This document shows, piece by piece, positions 15,995-24,136 of a stretch of DNA of 64,000 nt (position 1 is its first letter; each line of letters begins with the position of its first letter). The position numbers and the translations under genes are program-made. Source of the DNA: JBHGBM01 sp041946965 (GTDB lineage Bacteria > Acidobacteriota > Terriglobia > Bryobacterales > Bryobacteraceae); contig JBHGBM010000024.1 in assembly GCA_041946965.1 (NCBI GenBank), positions 5,237 through 69,236 on the forward strand, given 5' to 3'. The notes under the pieces were generated by a model. The model was not told the DNA's origin, did not search any database, and was given only the letters and a program-made list of their open reading frames with translations.

Positions 15995-17945
15995 TCTTCG
16001 GGATTCGTACCAGCACCCAGGCAATCGCCGCAAAACCGATCAGCGACATCCAGCCGCCGAGAGCGGGGAAGAACGGGAGTTGGTCCGCGCCCGTAACCAG
16101 TCGCGTGATCGAGCTGATGCCGGAGAGGAACGTTACCGCCAGCAGTATGCCGAGAATGGCCTCGCCGGCGATCAGGCCGGAGGCCAGCAGCGTACCCTTC
16201 TCCTCGTTCGCGCCCAGGCGGTCCGCAAGGCGCTTGATCAGGCCGCCTACGAAGATGGCCGAAGTGGTGTCGAACGGCAGGTACATGCCCACCGCGATCA
16301 GCATGGGCGCGCGGGCGCCGCACAGGATGAGCGCGACGCCGAAGGCCGCTCCCGCGCCGATCAGTCCCCAGGCCATCTGGCCGCCCACGATGCCCTTGGC
16401 GAGCTGCGCCATGAGGCCGGCCTGAGGCGCCGGGAGCGCCCGCCCTCCGATGCCGCCCGTGGCGAGGTTGGCTTCGTGCAGCACCAGAATCGGCCACATC
16501 AGGAACAGCGAGAGGAGCACCACCGACAGGATCTCCACCACCTGCATCTTCCAGGGCGTGCCGCCGAGAAGGTGTCCGGCCTTCAGGTCCTGAATCAGCG
16601 AGCCCGAAACCGAGCAGGCGCAGGCCACCACGGAGGCGACGCCGAGCACCGCAGCGACGCCGGCCATGCCCCTGGCCCCGATGGCCAGCATCACCAGCGC
16701 GGAAAGCACCAGCGCGGAAAGCGTGAGCCCTGAGAGCGGCTGGTTCGAACTGCCCACCAGCCCCACCAGGTATCCGCCCACCGCCGAGAGCAGGAACCCG
16801 GTCACACCCATCACGGCCGCGGCGAAGATGGCCGCGGCCCAGCTCCCCGTGAAGTAGTAGTAGATGGCCGTGATCGCCACGGTGAGCGCCGCGGTTCCCA
16901 GCGCGAGCCACTGGAAGGGGATGTCGCGGTCCGTGTGTTCGAGGTGGCGCTCCTCGTGGGCCGCGCGCGCCGAAGCGCCGAACGCGCCCCGCAGCGACTG
17001 CCAGATGGAGTGCCGCATGGAAAACAACGTGTAGCAGGCGCCCACCAGCATGGCGCCCACCGCGAACGGCCGCACGATGTTGTACCAGACCGTATAGGCG
17101 GCTACGTCCCAGGCGGGATTGGCGCCCATGCCCAGGCGGCGCGGCAGGCCGGGATCGAAGAACAGCAGCAGGGGGATCAGGACCCACCACGCCAGCACGC
17201 CGCCCGAAACGTTGATGGAGGCCAGCCGCGGCCCGATGATGTAGCCGATGCCGATCAGCGCGGGCGAGAGATTCGGCGTGGACCAGTACACGCCGCCGTA
17301 ATGCGTCACCGAGCCGATGGGCGTCTTCTGGAAATCGAAATGGCCCACCACGGAGCGGGGGAAGGGCAGCCATCCCTCCAGGTATTCGCGGAAAATCTGA
17401 AAGCCCTTGTCGCTTTTCAGAATCTGGAGGAGAGCCGCGAATCCCATGGCGCCGAAGACGTACTTGGGAGCGTCGCTGCCCTGCTCGCCCGCCCGCACCA
17501 CGCCCGCCGAAGCCACGCTTTCCGGAAACGGCAGGTTCGATTCCACGCACAAGGGCCGCCGCAGCACGATGATGAAGAACACGCCGATAAGGCCGCCCAC
17601 CAGCAGAATCAGCATGGATTGCCAGTAGTGCGCGCGCAGGTCCGCCCACAGCCGCTGGCCGTTGATCTCCACCATCATGAAGGCGGGGATGGTGAAGATG
17701 GCCCCGGCCACCAGCGCTTCGCCCACCGATGCCGCCGTGCGCGTGATGTTCTGCTCCAGCACGCCGCCGCGCAGGGCGGGCAGCCGGAACACCGCGATGG
17801 CGATGACGGCCGCGGGAATGGTGGCCGCGATGGTCTGGCCGGCCTTCATCCCGAGGTAAGCGTTGGCGGCGCCGAACACGAGCGCGAGGAAGAGGCCGAG
17901 AGCGACCGCTTTCACGGTCATCTCGGGGGGATCCTGCCTGGGCAT
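15984..17945 (-). CDS. OPT-family oligopeptide transporter
   Basis: About 653 residues from ATG 17945. It is polytopic with roughly 14-16 hydrophobic helices. The N-terminal AYLGMKAGQTIAATIPAAVI, GVLEQNITRTAASVGEALV and later VGSSNQPLSGLTLS are hallmarks of the bacterial oligopeptide/metal-chelate OPT family. Members import small peptides, glutathione or siderophore-like chelates with protons. TAACAT ends 8 nt before the chosen ATG with no Shine-Dalgarno, and a longer TTG start (17984) is possible. It stands alone, with lipoyl synthase upstream on the same strand. Confidence 0.9.
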   Translation of the reverse strand: MPRQDPPEMTVKAVALGLFLALVFGAANAYLGMKAGQTIAATIPAAVIAIAVFRLPALRGGVLEQNITRTAASVGEALVAGAIFTIPAFMMVEINGQRLWADLRAHYWQSMLILLVGGLIGVFFIIVLRRPLCVESNLPFPESVASAGVVRAGEQGSDAPKYVFGAMGFAALLQILKSDKGFQIFREYLEGWLPFPRSVVGHFDFQKTPIGSVTHYGGVYWSTPNLSPALIGIGYIIGPRLASINVSGGVLAWWVLIPLLLFFDPGLPRRLGMGANPAWDVAAYTVWYNIVRPFAVGAMLVGACYTLFSMRHSIWQSLRGAFGASARAAHEERHLEHTDRDIPFQWLALGTAALTVAITAIYYYFTGSWAAAIFAAAVMGVTGFLLSAVGGYLVGLVGSSNQPLSGLTLSALVLSALVMLAIGARGMAGVAAVLGVASVVACACSVSGSLIQDLKAGHLLGGTPWKMQVVEILSVVLLSLFLMWPILVLHEANLATGGIGGRALPAPQAGLMAQLAKGIVGGQMAWGLIGAGAAFGVALILCGARAPMLIAVGMYLPFDTTSAIFVGGLIKRLADRLGANEEKGTLLASGLIAGEAILGILLAVTFLSGISSITRLVTGADQLPFFPALGGWMSLIGFAAIAWVLVRIPKTRS

Positions 17946-17953
17946 ACGCGCCG

Positions 17954-17959
17954 ATGTTA
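17954..17959 (-). promoter_or_regulatory. TAACAT -10-like element, near-leaderless start of the OPT gene
   Basis: TAACAT on the minus strand ends 8 nt before ATG 17945. It is part of a recurring TANNNT-short gap-start pattern in this window. Confidence 0.35.
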
Positions 17960-18025
17960 ACATTCCGCCGGTATGCGGCGACAATCACGCGGTGTTCGAG
18001 GCCGTACACGGCACGGCGCTCTCTC

Positions 18026-18898
18026 TCAGCAGGCGGCCGATTCGGCGGCGTGATAGGAGCTGCGGACCAGCGGTCCCGATTCCACGTGACGGAAGCCCAT
18101 GGCGAGGCCGGCTTCACGCAATCCGGCGAACTCGGCGGGCGTCACGTAACGCACCACGGGAAGGTGTTTCGGCGAGGGCCGCAGATACTGGCCGATGGTG
18201 AGGATGTTCACGGAGTGGGCCTGAAGGTCGCGCATCACCGCCAGCACTTCCTCGCGCGTCTCGCCAAGGCCCAGCATCAGGCCTGACTTCACCGGCGTGC
18301 CGCGGCCGGTGGCGGCGGCGTAGGCCAGCATGTCGAGCGAGCGCTCATAGCGCGCGCCGAGCCGCACCTGGCGGTAGAGGCGCGGCACGGTCTCGATATT
18401 GTGGTTGAGCACGTCCGGGCGCGCCTCCATGACCGTGTCCATGGCGGCGTGGCTGCCCTGGAAATCGGGCACCAGAACCTCGACGCCGCAATCCGGCACG
18501 CGGTCGCGGATGGCGCCGATGGTGAGAGCGAACAGTTCGGCGCCGCCGTCCTTGCGGTCGTCGCGGTTCACGCTGGTGATCACGGCGAAGCGCAGGCCGA
18601 GCAGGGCCACGGCTTCGGCCACGCGGCGCGGCTCGTCGTAGTCCACCGGCAAAGGGCCGCCCTTCCGCACGGCGCAGAAACCGCAGCGGCGCGTACACAC
18701 GTTGCCCAGGATCATGAAGGTGGCGGTGCGATGGTTCCAGCACTCGCCCAGGTTGGGGCAGGCGGCGCTTTCGCACACGGTGTGCAGACGCAGGCCCTGG
18801 ACCAGTTCTTTGACGTCGCGGTAATTTTCCCCTGCGGGCGCCGGCGCCCTCAGCCAATCGGGACGCTTCGGCGCGATGTTCACCAGCACTGATTCCAT
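18026..18898 (-). CDS. lipA: Lipoyl synthase
   Basis: 290 residues. The auxiliary [4Fe-4S] cluster cysteines fit C-x4-C-x5-C (about 42, 47, 53 in TVCESAACPNLGECW) and the radical-SAM cluster fits CTRRCGFC (68, 72, 75). The conserved VITSVNRDD, LNHNIETV, KSGLMLGLGET and C-terminal RSSYHA are all present. It inserts sulfur into octanoyl groups on lipoate-dependent E2 and GcvH proteins. ATG 18898 overlaps a TACAAT hexamer, and GTG 18889 lies 7 nt after that hexamer, so the true start may be the GTG (287 residues). The upstream acyltransferase gene ends 12 nt before. Confidence 0.97.
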   Translation of the reverse strand: MESVLVNIAPKRPDWLRAPAPAGENYRDVKELVQGLRLHTVCESAACPNLGECWNHRTATFMILGNVCTRRCGFCAVRKGGPLPVDYDEPRRVAEAVALLGLRFAVITSVNRDDRKDGGAELFALTIGAIRDRVPDCGVEVLVPDFQGSHAAMDTVMEARPDVLNHNIETVPRLYRQVRLGARYERSLDMLAYAAATGRGTPVKSGLMLGLGETREEVLAVMRDLQAHSVNILTIGQYLRPSPKHLPVVRYVTPAEFAGLREAGLAMGFRHVESGPLVRSSYHAAESAAC

Positions 18899-18902
18899 TG
18901 TA
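18897..18902 (-). promoter_or_regulatory. TACAAT element at the lipA start
   Basis: TACAAT on the minus strand overlaps the annotated ATG, while GTG 18889 begins 7 nt after it. If it is a real -10, the transcript would be leaderless from the GTG. Confidence 0.35.
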
Positions 18903-18910
18903 ACGGGGAG

Positions 18911-20005
18911 TCAGACTCGCAGGAACCATTGGCGGCGGTAGAGCAGCCAGGCAATGCCATAGAGCACCAGCACGTGGGCGAGAGCGTACAGCAGCGAAGC
19001 GACGTAGGGGTCGCCCACGGTTTGGAATACGCGCAAGATGGGATCGTGCCACTTCAGCAGCCCAATGCCGCGCGCGAGGACTCCCGAAAGCACGTAAACC
19101 GCGATGGCGTTCATGCCGAAGATCACGAAGGGGCGTGTCCAGCCGCGGCGGCCCAGCACGTCGGCGAACCAGAAGCAGAAGGCGAAGCAGACGAACGCCA
19201 TGCCCGCCGTGAAGACCGCGTAGGAGCTGGTCCAGATCATCTTGTTGATGGGCATCCAGGTGCTGAGCATGGCGCCGGCGAACAGCAGCGTATTGCCCGC
19301 CAGCAGCAGCCACACGGTCTTTTGCACCGGTTCGCGGCGGGTCCGCAGGATGTGCCCGGCCAAGACGCCGAACAGCACGGTGGCAATCGCGGGAATGGTG
19401 CTGACGATGCCCTCCGGGTCCCAGAACTTCGTGTGGCTCCACATGTGGCCGCTCAGGAAAAGCGCGTCCACCCAGTTGGCGAAGTTGGCCCCCGGTTCGA
19501 GCACCCCGGCGCCGTGCCCCGGCACGGGCACGCGCGTCATCAGCGTCCAATACCCGGAGAGCAGAATCACAATCCATGCCATCTGCCCGCGCACGCTGCT
19601 GTAAAGGAAGATTGCCGCCGCGATGAGGTAGCAGATGGCGATGCGCTGCAACACGCCGGGGATGCGGATGGTGTCCAGCCGGTAATAGGGAAAGCCGTTC
19701 AGCAACAGCCCCAGCGCGAAGATGACGGCGGAGCGCCGTAGAACGTGCCCGAGCAGTTTGACGCGGTCCGCCCCGCGCTCCATGCGGCGCGCGAACGATA
19801 GCGTCATGGCCACGCCGGCGATCCAGAGGAAAAACGGATAAATCAGGTCCGTGAAGGTCCACCCGTGCCATCTGGCATGAAGCAGGGGTGGGTAAACGTG
19901 ATCCCAATCGCCGGCGTTGTTGACCAGGATCATGGAGGCGATGGTCGCCCCGCGGAAAACATCGAGAGAAACCAGGCGGACGCTGGGAGGCAGGTTGGAA
20001 CCCAT
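18911..20005 (-). CDS. HGSNAT-like / DUF5009 membrane acyltransferase
   Basis: 364 residues with about 9-10 transmembrane helices. The N-terminal LVSLDVFRGATIASMILVNN and DLIYPFFLWIAGVAMTLSFARR are diagnostic of the heparan-alpha-glucosaminide N-acetyltransferase-like/DUF5009 group (also YeiB-like acyltransferases). The family moves acetyl from cytosolic acetyl-CoA to amino sugars across a membrane, which fits a genome region rich in glycan enzymes, though the substrate here is inferred. ATG 20005 has TACCCT 7 nt upstream. It is followed by lipA after 12 nt. Confidence 0.85.
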   Translation of the reverse strand: MGSNLPPSVRLVSLDVFRGATIASMILVNNAGDWDHVYPPLLHARWHGWTFTDLIYPFFLWIAGVAMTLSFARRMERGADRVKLLGHVLRRSAVIFALGLLLNGFPYYRLDTIRIPGVLQRIAICYLIAAAIFLYSSVRGQMAWIVILLSGYWTLMTRVPVPGHGAGVLEPGANFANWVDALFLSGHMWSHTKFWDPEGIVSTIPAIATVLFGVLAGHILRTRREPVQKTVWLLLAGNTLLFAGAMLSTWMPINKMIWTSSYAVFTAGMAFVCFAFCFWFADVLGRRGWTRPFVIFGMNAIAVYVLSGVLARGIGLLKWHDPILRVFQTVGDPYVASLLYALAHVLVLYGIAWLLYRRQWFLRV

Positions 20006-20043
20006 CCCTAATAGGGTACTCCGGCTTTGTATTGCGGTACCCC

Positions 20044-20072
20044 TTGCCGCGCTCCCGGGCCGGCAGTACAGT
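20044..20072 (+). promoter_or_regulatory. Promoter of the collapsed kinase-hydrolase gene
   Basis: TTGCCG (20044-20049) and TACAGT (20067-20072) are separated by 17 nt. An AGAGG ribosome site at 20078-20082 precedes the TTG start by 8 nt. Confidence 0.5.
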
Positions 20073-20090
20073 ATCCCAGAGGTCCCGCAG

Positions 20091-21689
20091 TTGATTGGCG
20101 AGACGATCGGGCATTACAGAATCCTCGAGAAACTGGGCGAGGGAGGCATGGGTGTCGTCTATAAAGCGTACGACACGCACCTGGGCCGGCCCGTGGCTCT
20201 GAAGGTTCTTCCCCCCGACCGGGTGGCGGATCCCGACCGCAAACGCCGTTTTGTGCAAGAGGCTAAAGCGGCCTCGGCGCTGAATGACTCCAACATCGTC
20301 ACGATTCACGATATCGACTCGTCCGCGGGCGTGGACTTCATCGCCATGGAGTACGTCCAGGGCCGGACTTTGCGGGAGACGATCGGCCCGAACGGCCTGG
20401 ATTTCGACGCGGCCATCGGATACGCCACCGAACTGAGTGCGGCCATCGCCGCCGCGCACCGCGCGGGCATCGTGCACCGCGATCTCAAGCCGGCCTGGAC
20501 CGCCTCCGGGTTCCGCAACATCTCTCCAGTGACCCGGCTGAGCAACTTTTTCGGGCAGGGTCCCGCGCCCGCGGGCAAGCACCTCGGCATGAATCCGCAC
20601 GGCGCCTTCGATCTGGCCGGAAACGTAAAGGAGTGGTGCTGGAATGCGGCGGACGCGCCCGGCCGGCGGCGTTACATTCTGGGCGGGGCGTGGAACGAGC
20701 CCGTTTACATGTTCAACGACCCGGACGCGCAGACCCCCATCTCGCGGCTGGCCACCTATGGCTTTCGCTGCGTGAAGTTCCTCTCGCCGGTCTCGGCGCA
20801 GTTGCAGAGCCCGGCCGAGACGGCCCGGCGCGATTACCAGCGCGAAAAGCCCGCGGCCGACGACGCGTTCCGCATCTATCGCAGCTTCTATGCGTACGAC
20901 AAAACGAGGCTCGATCCGGCCGTCGAATCGACCGAGGACTCCGCCGAACACTGGAAACTCCAGAAGGTGACGTTCCACGCGGCCTACGGCGGTGAACGTG
21001 TCACGGCCTATCTTTACCTGCCTCGCGGCGTCGAGCCGCCGTATCAAACCATTGTTTTCTTCCCTGGTTCCTCAACCCTCCGGACGCGGCGCTTCGGGCC
21101 GAATACGCCGCAAGTCGCGGCGCAGCGTTCCGCCAGCTTCGATTTTCTGGTTCGGAGCGGGCGGGCGGTTCTGTATCCGGTATACAAGTCCACTTACGAA
21201 CGCGGCGACGGCCTGCTCTCCGACCGCCCCAATATGACCAGCGGTTTTCGCGATCACGTGGTTCAGTGGTACAAGGATTTCGCGCGAAGCATCGACTACC
21301 TGGAAACGCGCAGCGACATCGATTCGCGCAAAATCGGCTATTACGGAAACAGTTGGGGCTCGACGATGGGTCCCATCCTGCTCGCGCTCGAGGATCGCTG
21401 CCGCGCGGCAGTCTGGGCCATCGGCGGTTTCTGGCAGCAAAAGGGTCCGCCCGAAGTGGAGCAGATCAACTTCGCGCCACGCGTGAAGATTCCAGTCCTG
21501 ATGTTGAACGGCAAGTACGATTTTGTCTTCCCCGTCGACACCTCCCAGGCACCCATGTTTCAGTCGCTGGGCTCGCCCGCCAAAGACAAGCGGCACCTGC
21601 TGTTCGAGTCGGGCCACTCGGTTCCCCGAAAGGAACTCGTCACGGAAACGCTCCAGTGGTTCGACAGGCATTTGGGCACAGTGAAATAG
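20091..21689 (+). CDS. Truncated Ser/Thr kinase fused in frame to FGE-like fragment and alpha/beta hydrolase
   Basis: 532 residues. Residues 8-134 are a PknB-type kinase N-lobe: Gly-loop LGEGGMGVVY, Lys38 in VALKVL, Glu57, and HRDLKP at 129-134. The sequence then jumps, without the catalytic Asn, DFG, activation loop or APE, to SNFFGQGPAPAGKHLG and NPHGAFDLAGNVKEWCWN, the C-terminal half of a formylglycine-enzyme-like (SUMF1) domain. The final 280 residues are an alpha/beta hydrolase with nucleophile Ser421 in GYYGNSWGSTMG, Asp in LNGKYDFVFP and His in ESGHSVPR. Kinase/SUMF1/hydrolase mosaics are known in Acidobacteriota, but this copy has lost the kinase C-lobe by an apparent in-frame deletion near 20493. 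The hydrolase may still work, the kinase cannot. Confidence 0.85.
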   Translation: MIGETIGHYRILEKLGEGGMGVVYKAYDTHLGRPVALKVLPPDRVADPDRKRRFVQEAKAASALNDSNIVTIHDIDSSAGVDFIAMEYVQGRTLRETIGPNGLDFDAAIGYATELSAAIAAAHRAGIVHRDLKPAWTASGFRNISPVTRLSNFFGQGPAPAGKHLGMNPHGAFDLAGNVKEWCWNAADAPGRRRYILGGAWNEPVYMFNDPDAQTPISRLATYGFRCVKFLSPVSAQLQSPAETARRDYQREKPAADDAFRIYRSFYAYDKTRLDPAVESTEDSAEHWKLQKVTFHAAYGGERVTAYLYLPRGVEPPYQTIVFFPGSSTLRTRRFGPNTPQVAAQRSASFDFLVRSGRAVLYPVYKSTYERGDGLLSDRPNMTSGFRDHVVQWYKDFARSIDYLETRSDIDSRKIGYYGNSWGSTMGPILLALEDRCRAAVWAIGGFWQQKGPPEVEQINFAPRVKIPVLMLNGKYDFVFPVDTSQAPMFQSLGSPAKDKRHLLFESGHSVPRKELVTETLQWFDRHLGTVK

Positions 21690-21695
21690 CCTGGT

Positions 21696-22538
21696 ATGCG
21701 CCGCTCCGAGTGGGTGCTGGTTGCCGCCTACATTTACACGGCGGCGATGTCGGCCCTGCTGCCCGTGAGCGGGCGCGTCACCGCCTCCGTCATCCTGCTG
21801 AACCTGACGGTGCTGGCAAGTTATCCGCTGCTGGCGTACGCGCACTCGTTGCGCGGCAACAGCCTGTTGGGGATCATGCGGGACTGGTATCCGTTCCCGC
21901 TTGCGCTGCTGATCTACCGCGAGATGGGCTGGTTTGCGCAGCCGCACGCCGGGCGCGAACTCGAGAGCTCCTGGGTGGTGTGGGACCGTGCGATACTGCG
22001 CGGTGGGTTGCAGGCGGCCATCGAGTCGCTCGGTCCCGTGCTGCCATCGCTGCTGGAGATCTGCTACGCGGTGGTGTACACTCTCGGGCTGTTCGTCATG
22101 GCGATGCTGTATGTGTACCATCGCCGCGAGCGTGCCGACCGCCTGCTGTTCGTGTTCCTGCTGAGCGTGTTCTTCTCCTACCTGCAATTTCCGTTCTGGC
22201 CTTCGGAACCGCCGCGCACGGTCTTTCCGGGCGAAGACTTCCCGCAGTACGACACGATCTTCCGCCGCTTCAACTGGTGGCTGCTGGCGGGCCACGGCAT
22301 CCACACCAGCGTGTTTCCGAGCGCGCACGTTTCAGGCGCATTCGGCGCGGCGTTCGGGGCCATCCGCGCCCTGCCCGAAAAGCCGTGGCTGGGGCGCGGG
22401 CTGGTGATTACGGCGGTGCTGATCGCGATCGCCACGGTATACGGCCGGTACCACTACGCCGTCGACGCGCTGGCCGGGTTCGCCATGGCGCTCGCCGCGC
22501 TGGCGGTGGCGCGGATGGGCGCATGCCGGCCGCGGTAG
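21696..22538 (+). CDS. PAP2-superfamily membrane phosphatase/transferase
   Basis: 280 residues with about six transmembrane helices. The PAP2 signature is seen late: HTSVFPSAHVSGAFGA (motif 2) and YGRYHYAVDALAG (motif 3). This arrangement, with motif 1 degenerate (PFWPSEPPRTVFPGED), recalls AUR1/inositol-phosphoceramide-synthase-like members. It probably acts on lipid phosphates or phospholipid headgroups at the membrane. It starts 6 nt after the kinase-hydrolase stop, so the two are likely co-transcribed. Confidence 0.85.
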   Translation: MRRSEWVLVAAYIYTAAMSALLPVSGRVTASVILLNLTVLASYPLLAYAHSLRGNSLLGIMRDWYPFPLALLIYREMGWFAQPHAGRELESSWVVWDRAILRGGLQAAIESLGPVLPSLLEICYAVVYTLGLFVMAMLYVYHRRERADRLLFVFLLSVFFSYLQFPFWPSEPPRTVFPGEDFPQYDTIFRRFNWWLLAGHGIHTSVFPSAHVSGAFGAAFGAIRALPEKPWLGRGLVITAVLIAIATVYGRYHYAVDALAGFAMALAALAVARMGACRPR

Positions 22539-22543
22539 CGCGG

Positions 22544-22549
22544 TACAAT
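22544..22549 (+). promoter_or_regulatory. TACAAT -10 element of a leaderless-type promoter
   Basis: TACAAT ends 6 nt before ATG 22556, the same spacing as at 10185. No Shine-Dalgarno sequence is present. Confidence 0.5.
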
Positions 22550-22555
22550 CCCCAC

Positions 22556-23806
22556 ATGCGGCGTCGCGAGTTCGTGTTCTCATCCCTGGCCGCGCTCGCA
22601 CCGAGGGGCGCGCGGCTCAGGATTTCGGCGGTGGAGATCTGGAAACTCGAGGGCCACAGGGAAGCCGCCACCGGGGTGAACCGGCAGCACCAGGTGAATC
22701 CGCTGCACGTTTACGACGAACTGCGGCCCAAGCCGTACCGCGACGGGAAACCCGTCGCCCGTCTCGCGTCCGTCTCCGCGCTGTACCTCAAGATCAAGAC
22801 CGCCGAGGGCGTGGAGGGCACTTACGGGCCCGTGGACAAGGACGCCGCCATCGTGGTGGACCAGCAACTGCGGCCGTTCCTGATGGGCAAGGACGCGCTG
22901 GCGGGCGAGGCGCTGTGGGACCAGATGCATCGCTCCAACCGCCACTCGCGCCGGGGCCTTTTCATGATGGGCATCAGTGCGGTGGATAACGCGCTTTGGG
23001 ACCTGCGCGGCCGCTATTTCGAAACCCCCGTGTACCGCCTGCTCGGCGGGCCCACGCGCGAGAGCGTGGAGGCGTATGCGAGCTGCCTGGGCTATTCGCT
23101 CGAGCCGGACGCCATGTCACGCCGCGCCGCCGCGCTCAAGGAAGAAGGCTACCGCTACCAGAAATGGTTCCTCGCCTACGGTCCCGGCGACGGCCCCGAG
23201 GGGCTCAGGAAGAACGTGGAGACGGTGCGCATCCTGCGCGAAGCGGTGGGCGACGATGTGCACCTCATGTTCGACGCCTACAACGGCTGGGATCTCACCT
23301 ACGCCCTGGAGTGGGCCAGGCAGGTGGAACGCTGGCGTCCGCACTGGATCGAGGAAGCCTTCCACCCCGAGAAGATCGAGAGCTTCGCGGCGCTGCGCCG
23401 CGCCATCGGCTTTCCGGTGGCTTCCGGCGAGCACCTGTACGGCCGCTGGGAAGTGGAACAGTATCTGAACGCGGGGGCGCTCCACGTGGTTCAGGCCGAC
23501 CCGGAGTGGTGCGGCGGCGCCAGCGAGCTGCTCAAGATCTGCACCGTGGCGTCGCTGCACGACGCGCAGGTGATCCCCCACGGCCACAGCATCCACGCGG
23601 CGCTGCACGTGGTGGGGAGCCAGTCGCCCATGACCTGTCCGCTGGCCGAGTACCTCATCATCAAGATGGGGTCGTACTACCACTTCGAAAAAGACGCGCC
23701 GCGGCCGGTGCGCGGGAAGCTCGCGCTTCCGGACCGGCCGGGCTTCGGCATCGAGTGGGACCCCGCCAAGGTGGAAAAGCAGACGAAGGTCAACTGGGCG
23801 GGCTAG
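22556..23806 (+). CDS. Enolase-superfamily dehydratase/racemase, exported
   Basis: 416 residues. An RRREFVFSSLAALAP Tat-like leader precedes a mandelate racemase/muconate lactonising enzyme fold. The capping domain is followed by a TIM barrel with metal ligands at FDAYNGWD (Asp), IEEAFHP (Glu) and VASGEHLYG (Glu), and a late His in IPHGHSIHAALH. The motif set is close to acid-sugar dehydratases such as rhamnonate- or galactonate-type enzymes. Specificity cannot be read from sequence. Export of an enolase-superfamily enzyme is unusual but recurrent in Solibacter-like genomes. TACAAT 6 nt upstream of the ATG suggests a leaderless transcript. Confidence 0.85.
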   Translation: MRRREFVFSSLAALAPRGARLRISAVEIWKLEGHREAATGVNRQHQVNPLHVYDELRPKPYRDGKPVARLASVSALYLKIKTAEGVEGTYGPVDKDAAIVVDQQLRPFLMGKDALAGEALWDQMHRSNRHSRRGLFMMGISAVDNALWDLRGRYFETPVYRLLGGPTRESVEAYASCLGYSLEPDAMSRRAAALKEEGYRYQKWFLAYGPGDGPEGLRKNVETVRILREAVGDDVHLMFDAYNGWDLTYALEWARQVERWRPHWIEEAFHPEKIESFAALRRAIGFPVASGEHLYGRWEVEQYLNAGALHVVQADPEWCGGASELLKICTVASLHDAQVIPHGHSIHAALHVVGSQSPMTCPLAEYLIIKMGSYYHFEKDAPRPVRGKLALPDRPGFGIEWDPAKVEKQTKVNWAG

Positions 23807-23809
23807 CGG

Positions 23810-24124
23810 CTACTTCGCCGGCTGGATGTTCTCGACCTTGATGATCCTGGTTTTCTCGTAGAGCGTGCCGGTGACGTTCACCTTCCGGCCGGCGAACTTT
23901 TCGGGCGTCTGCTGGTCGCTGAGCACGTACATGTCTTTGCCCACCAGCAGGGCGTACTTGTAGCCCTGCTTCACGCATTCGCGCACGCATTTCTCATCCG
24001 GTTTCACGCCCATGTGAGCGTGGTTGGCGCCGCACATGGTGTCGGTGATGACGCCGGTGTAGTTCTTAGGGGCGGCGCCCACAGCGAGGACGCCGGCCAG
24101 GATCATAGTAGCGAGGGTCTTCAT
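23810..24124 (-). CDS. Small exported protein with two Cys-containing motifs
   Basis: 104 residues with signal peptide MKTLATMILAGVLAVGA. The mature part carries ITDTMCGANHAHMG and EKCVRECVKQGYKYALLVG, then an OB-like strand set (KVNVTGTLYEKTRIIKVENI). The Cys/His pattern suggests metal or haem binding, but the family (DUF5818-like) has no assigned role that I know. AAGGA lies 7 nt before the ATG. It follows the lytic transglycosylase gene by 12 nt on the same strand. Confidence 0.8.
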   Translation of the reverse strand: MKTLATMILAGVLAVGAAPKNYTGVITDTMCGANHAHMGVKPDEKCVRECVKQGYKYALLVGKDMYVLSDQQTPEKFAGRKVNVTGTLYEKTRIIKVENIQPAK

Positions 24125-24136
24125 ATTACAGTCCTT

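Noticed and set aside
18345..21047. 900-codon minus-strand frame spanning lipA, the acyltransferase and the kinase gene
   Set aside because: Overlaps three supported genes in another frame; no family features.
21266..22555. Upstream extension of the enolase-superfamily gene through the PAP2 gene
   Set aside because: The frame is open but antagonises the PAP2 gene; the Tat leader starts cleanly at ATG 22556.
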